From a bacterium (lineage in GTDB: Bacteria > UBP15 > UBA6099 > DSWB01): DNA of 9,985 nucleotides. Within the stretch, counting starts at the first letter, position 1. Each line of letters opens with the position of its first letter. Location: the NCBI GenBank assembly GCA_020061125.1, contig JAGUYV010000384.1:1-9985 (forward strand), written 5' to 3'. The notes below the pieces were generated by a model, which had not been told where the DNA came from, ran no database searches, and saw only the letters and a program-made list of their open reading frames with translations. Of this stretch, positions 7,739 to 9,985 are shown piece by piece. A program made the position numbers and the translations under genes.

Positions 7739-7767
7739 TTTACATGCCATGATTGTGTCGTTATAAT
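7739..7767 (+). promoter_or_regulatory. Near-consensus sigma70 promoter in the gene-free region
   Basis: TTTACA (7739-7744), a 17-base spacer and a perfect TATAAT (7762-7767): five and six matches of six. Predicted start is near 7774, about 290 bases before the next start codon, so it makes either a long leader or a separate small RNA. An 8-bp inverted repeat arm (7770-7777) overlaps the start point and could be an operator. Confidence 0.6.
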
Positions 7768-7773
7768 GCCTGT

Positions 7774-7854
7774 ATGCAGATGCAAACGGACGGTTGTATC
7801 CTATCGCATACAGCAATGACCGGAGTAAAAAATCCAGCGGTCATGGGCGTTTTT
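7774..7854 (+). ncRNA. Candidate small RNA or attenuated leader
   Basis: Bounded by the predicted start of the promoter at 7739-7767 and by a hairpin (ATGACCG 7816-7822 / CGGTCAT 7838-7844) followed, after GGGCG, by T5 at 7850-7854. The loop is 15 bases and the T-run starts 5 bases after the stem, so the terminator is weak by usual rules. No family is recognised. Confidence 0.3.
7816..7854 (+). terminator. Weak intrinsic-terminator-like hairpin with T5
   Basis: Seven perfect pairs; an inner GGA/TCC pairing could lengthen the stem, with a bulge. The T-run 7850-7854 also supplies most of the left arm of the next hairpin (7851-7857 / 7862-7868), so the two structures compete, as in attenuators. 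It could also end read-through from the gene ending at 7716. Confidence 0.3.
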
Positions 7855-7977
7855 GGATCGCTCCAAAATTGAGTATGCTGCGGCATACATTATGGGCCAC
7901 AAGACCGCCACACGGCGAGGGGGCAGGAAAACAAAAAAACCTAATATAGAAGAGGATATTCTTATTTTCCGTAAAAC

Positions 7978-8065
7978 TTCCCGCCCGTGGCATGCGAATT
8001 GATTCGTAGTTAACCGCGCTCAATCGCGAATCGCAAGGCGCCATATTTGAAAGGACGGGCGGGAA
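7978..8065 (+). promoter_or_regulatory. Structured leader element flanking the ribosome binding site
   Basis: TTCCCGCCCGT (7978-7988) is perfectly complementary to ACGGGCGGGAA (8055-8065). The right arm starts on the last base of the Shine-Dalgarno-like AAAGGA (8050-8055) and ends on the A of the start codon at 8065. Inside are further complements, such as GATTCG 8001-8006 / CGAATC 8027-8032 and GCGA 7994-7997 / TCGC 8031-8034. In RNA this would be a closing stem with internal helices that blocks initiation. It could also be a DNA operator. Confidence 0.45.
7988..8003 (+). promoter_or_regulatory. Sigma54-like promoter motif
   Basis: TGGCATGCGAATTGAT fits the consensus TGGCAYRNNNNTTGCW at every fixed position except the -12 C, which is A here (GG-N10-GA instead of GG-N10-GC). 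The predicted start is near 8014, about 50 bases before the receiver gene. It lies just downstream of a gene for a sigma54 activator. The altered -12 dinucleotide lowers confidence. Confidence 0.33.
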
Positions 8066-8472
8066 TGCACGGGAAACGGGTTCTCATCGCCGACGACGAT
8101 GCTTTTTACCGCAAGCGCATCGCGGACATTTTCAAGAATTGCGGCATCGGCTACACCATGGTGGACTCCGGCGTTGACCTGGTCAAGGAGCTCCTCGCCC
8201 GGCCCGCAGATTACGCCTGCATCCTCACGGACATCTACATGGAAGCCATGTCAGGGCTGGAGGCGGCGTCCATGATCCGCGCGCGGTTCGAGAACCTTCC
8301 AATTGTGGTCATGACCGGCGACGATTGCCTGGAGACGGAGATTGACGCGCGGCGCATCGGCATTTCCTACTATCTCAAGAAACCGTTCGGCAAGCAGGAG
8401 CTTCTGGCCGTGATTTCCCGGTACGCTCCAGATCTGGCGGCAAAGGGACATGTGGAAAATTCTCATTGTTGA
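8065..8472 (+). CDS. Receiver-only response regulator (CheY/Spo0F-like)
   Basis: A 135-residue protein from ATG 8065, with AAAGGA 9 bases upstream; a TTG at 8047 is in frame but less likely. Seen: a single receiver domain filling the protein, with acidic D10-D11-D12, phosphoacceptor D56 (LTDIYMEAMSG), T84 (VVMTGDD) and K106-P107, plus a short tail (GHVENSHC). The proline usual four residues after the phospho-Asp is replaced by E60. No output domain. Known: such proteins act by binding partners or passing phosphate on. The gene overlaps the next receiver gene by 23 bases, so they are co-transcribed. Inferred: a relay or competitor module; its kinase is not in the window. Its expression may be controlled by the inverted repeat around its start. 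Confidence 0.93.
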   Translation: MHGKRVLIADDDAFYRKRIADIFKNCGIGYTMVDSGVDLVKELLARPADYACILTDIYMEAMSGLEAASMIRARFENLPIVVMTGDDCLETEIDARRIGISYYLKKPFGKQELLAVISRYAPDLAAKGHVENSHC

Positions 8473-8875
8473 AGACGATCCGGAAATGCGCGAATTCATG
8501 AGCGATGTAGTGGACATGCTCGGGTACAGCGTATGCACAGCGGATTCGGGCGGCCAGGCGGTGCGTGAGGCCGATCGGCTCCGTCCAGACTTGGTGGTGC
8601 AGGACATCATGCTTCCGGATTTTGACGGGTGGACCGCGGCCCGTCGCATGCGCGACCTGCCGGGGCGCCGGGATCTGCCGGTTGTGTTCTGCAGCGGCTC
8701 GCAGCAGGAGGCCGAGCATTACATGCAGTGCCCGCCACCCGCGTCCAGGTTCCTGCTCAAGCCTTTCGACATAGACGCGCTCAACGCCGCAATCAAGGAA
8801 TTTCTGGCCGAGGCACGGCGCGATGACAACGGGGAGCCGCAACCCGCGCTCCCTCCTCCGGTTCCGGAGTCTTGA
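8450..8875 (+). CDS. Receiver-only response regulator
   Basis: A 141-residue protein. ATG 8450 lies inside the end of the previous gene (23-base overlap, different frame), with AAAGGG only 2 bases upstream, so coupling to upstream translation is likely. Seen: receiver domain about 1-125, with E8-D9-D10, phosphoacceptor D52 (VVQDIMLPDFDGW), S82 in place of Thr (VFCSGS) and K104-P105. The stretch between beta4 and the lysine has an unusual YMQCPPPASRF segment. A Pro-rich acidic tail (about 128-141) follows. No DNA-binding domain. The pair with the preceding receiver gene shares no obvious close identity outside the fold, so it is not a very recent duplicate. Inferred: a second CheY-like element in the same pathway. 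Confidence 0.93.
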   Translation: MWKILIVEDDPEMREFMSDVVDMLGYSVCTADSGGQAVREADRLRPDLVVQDIMLPDFDGWTAARRMRDLPGRRDLPVVFCSGSQQEAEHYMQCPPPASRFLLKPFDIDALNAAIKEFLAEARRDDNGEPQPALPPPVPES

Positions 8876-8908
8876 ACCCGGAATCCAATACCGTTCGGAG
8901 ATATGGGA

Positions 8909-9985
8909 ATGGATCAGCTCACGAACAAACAGTTTGACGAACTCAAAATGCAACTCGATGTACTGGCCGGAATTATCGCGGACATGGACGAAGCCAGCGA
9001 GCATATTCTTGGCGTTGCCGAAGAGATTCTGCTCAAGGTGTCGAACGCGGAATCCGGCGGCCTCGAGGCGGAAACCCGTGCCGCGCTTGATTGCGTGCGC
9101 CGCGTGCGCGGCGCGGACGAGCCTTTCGAGTCCTGCTACCCCGCGCTGTGCGACGCCGTGGACAAGCTCCAGCGCGCGGCCGAGGCCATGGCGCAGGCCG
9201 GTCCGCAAATCCCGAATCCCCCGTCCGCGGACCCGCTTCCCGAAATCTCCGGAGATCCCGAAACAGCCATTCCCATTGATGTTTTTGATGAATTCGGGGA
9301 GGATGCGGAAGATTCAGATGACTCGGGCGTGGAGCATGTGGTGTTGAGCCAGGCCGACTCCCAGGATCTGGACATGAACCTGGACATCATCGCCGATCTG
9401 CTCGAGGGAATAGACGAAGACAACGAGCACCTGAAAAGCGTGCTTGTGGATATGTTTCAGAAAATTGCATCCATACCGGGCCTGCCCGCGCCGCTCATGC
9501 GGCGGGTGTGCTCAACGGCCGCCATGCTCGAGCACGGGCGCACGGATTTCCCGAGCGGAGTGGCGGAGCTGCGGGACGCTGTGAACACCCTTCGTGAACT
9601 CACGGCCACGGAACCGGCCGCGCCTCCGGAGTCGGCTTCGGACGCGGCCCGCGCCGCATCCAAGACCAGGAGCGCGAACCTGGACACCTTCCTGGAGCTG
9701 CACCCGCCGCTCCTCGACGCCCTGGAACAGGAACTCATGAACGCGGTCCACGGAGGCGAACAGGCCGCCGCCGCAGTCAGAAACCGCATCCGCAGCCTTA
9801 TCGAAGAATATGAAAAATACAATTATGAAGCGCCCGCCGCATTTCTCAAGCAGGTGCAGACCCGGCTCGACGCCATGGGCGCGGAGCTGTGCGAGGAAGC
9901 TGTGACCGCGCTTCTGAACGCCAGGGACATCCTGTTTGATTCCTTTGACGCGGTCGAGGGCGAGGATGTGGACGCCGCGCGCGCC
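8909..9985 (+). CDS. Unrecognised helical protein with internal duplication, 3' end beyond window
   Basis: A frame open from ATG 8909 to the last base (359 codons). GGAG at 8897-8900 is 8 bases upstream of 8909; ATG 8903 is the alternative. Starts 33 bases after the receiver gene, in the same apparent operon. Seen: no signal peptide or membrane segment; mostly helical and acidic. Residues 12-90 and 154-231 align: LKMQLDVLAG...DEASEH...K with LDMNLDIIAD...DEDNEH...K, and later DAVDKLQR with DAVNTLRE. A Pro/acidic linker (about 98-150) joins them, another Ala/Pro/Ser-rich linker is at about 232-255, then a third helical region (258-359). Not identified: the helical pattern faintly recalls CheZ-like or Hpt/CheA N-terminal helices, but no phospho-accepting A-H-x-L-K-G motif is present. 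Context suggests a partner or scaffold of the receivers. Function unknown. Confidence 0.8.
   Translation, partial: MDQLTNKQFDELKMQLDVLAGIIADMDEASEHILGVAEEILLKVSNAESGGLEAETRAALDCVRRVRGADEPFESCYPALCDAVDKLQRAAEAMAQAGPQIPNPPSADPLPEISGDPETAIPIDVFDEFGEDAEDSDDSGVEHVVLSQADSQDLDMNLDIIADLLEGIDEDNEHLKSVLVDMFQKIASIPGLPAPLMRRVCSTAAMLEHGRTDFPSGVAELRDAVNTLRELTATEPAAPPESASDAARAASKTRSANLDTFLELHPPLLDALEQELMNAVHGGEQAAAAVRNRIRSLIEEYEKYNYEAPAAFLKQVQTRLDAMGAELCEEAVTALLNARDILFDSFDAVEGEDVDAARA

Larger units (their letters stand above)
7717..8064 (+). other. Gene-free 348-base region with many inverted repeats
   Basis: No credible reading frame. Contents in order: TTTACA-N17-TATAAT (7739-7767); inverted repeats CTGTATGC 7770-7777 / GCATACAG 7806-7813; ATGACCG 7816-7822 / CGGTCAT 7838-7844 with T5 at 7850-7854; TTTTGGA 7851-7857 / TCCAAAA 7862-7868; GTATGC 7873-7878 / GCATAC 7883-7888; CGCC 7906-7909 / GGCG 7914-7917; GGAAAA 7926-7931 / TTTTCC 7965-7970 enclosing AATAT 7943-7947 / ATATT 7956-7960; and an 11-bp pair 7978-7988 / 8055-8065. 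The density suggests structured RNA. No known riboswitch class was recognised by eye. Confidence 0.6.

Noticed and set aside
7841-8044. A 67-codon minus-strand frame in the gene-free region
   Set aside because: No ribosome site or recognisable domain, and it runs through the inverted repeats.
8856-8869. CTCCGG-TT-CCGGAG palindrome at the end of the second receiver gene as a terminator
   Set aside because: No T-run follows, the loop is too small, and it lies inside the coding sequence before an apparently co-transcribed gene.
8823-9347. A 174-codon plus-strand frame
   Set aside because: Its product is Arg/Ser/Pro-rich. The frame from 8909 has a Shine-Dalgarno sequence, helical content, an internal protein repeat and stays open to the end of the window.
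8909-9985. Naming the last gene CheZ, CheA or Hpt protein
   Set aside because: Only a vague helical pattern is shared. No Hpt histidine motif, kinase domain or CheZ active-site D/Q pair was found in the visible part.

Overview
The window is GC-rich in genes and AT-rich between them. It encodes signal-peptide-bearing surface proteins made of DUF11-like, Ig-like and GWNLI-type modules, plus two-component regulators. This suggests a Gram-negative or uncultivated bacterium; deltaproteobacterial or Elusimicrobiota-like lineages would fit, but nothing seen fixes the phylum. No rRNA, tRNA, transposase, phage core gene or CRISPR array is visible.

Left part (1-6151): a secreted-protein locus. A minus-strand gene (1-1539, cut by the left edge) encodes an exported fibre-like protein: an N-terminal domain followed by near-exact 80-residue repeats. 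It is divergent from a plus-strand run of three exported proteins (1699-2349, 2377-3426, 3431-6151). Two of these end in paralogous DUF11-like domains. The third is a 906-residue modular protein with two Ig-like domains and four GWN-type modules. The 159-base divergent region holds a promoter for each direction and a CRP/FNR-type palindrome between them. The rightward promoter would start its transcript at or next to the start codon.

Right part (6343-9985): a signalling locus. An NtrC-type sigma54 activator (6343-7716) is followed by 348 gene-free bases, then two receiver-only response regulators with overlapping ends (8065-8472, 8450-8875). Last is an unrecognised helical protein that runs off the right edge (8909-9985) and carries an internal duplication of about 80 residues. 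No histidine kinase is seen in the window.

The region 7717-8064 is the most unusual non-coding stretch. It has a near-consensus sigma70 promoter far from any gene, a ladder of perfect inverted repeats, a sigma54-like motif, and an 11-bp inverted repeat whose right arm lies between the ribosome binding site and the start codon of the next gene. I read it as a probable structured leader and/or small RNA; this is inference from sequence alone.

The two genes cut by the window edges (left fibre protein, right duplicated helical protein) were read directly from the bases. Both stay open in frame to the last base.
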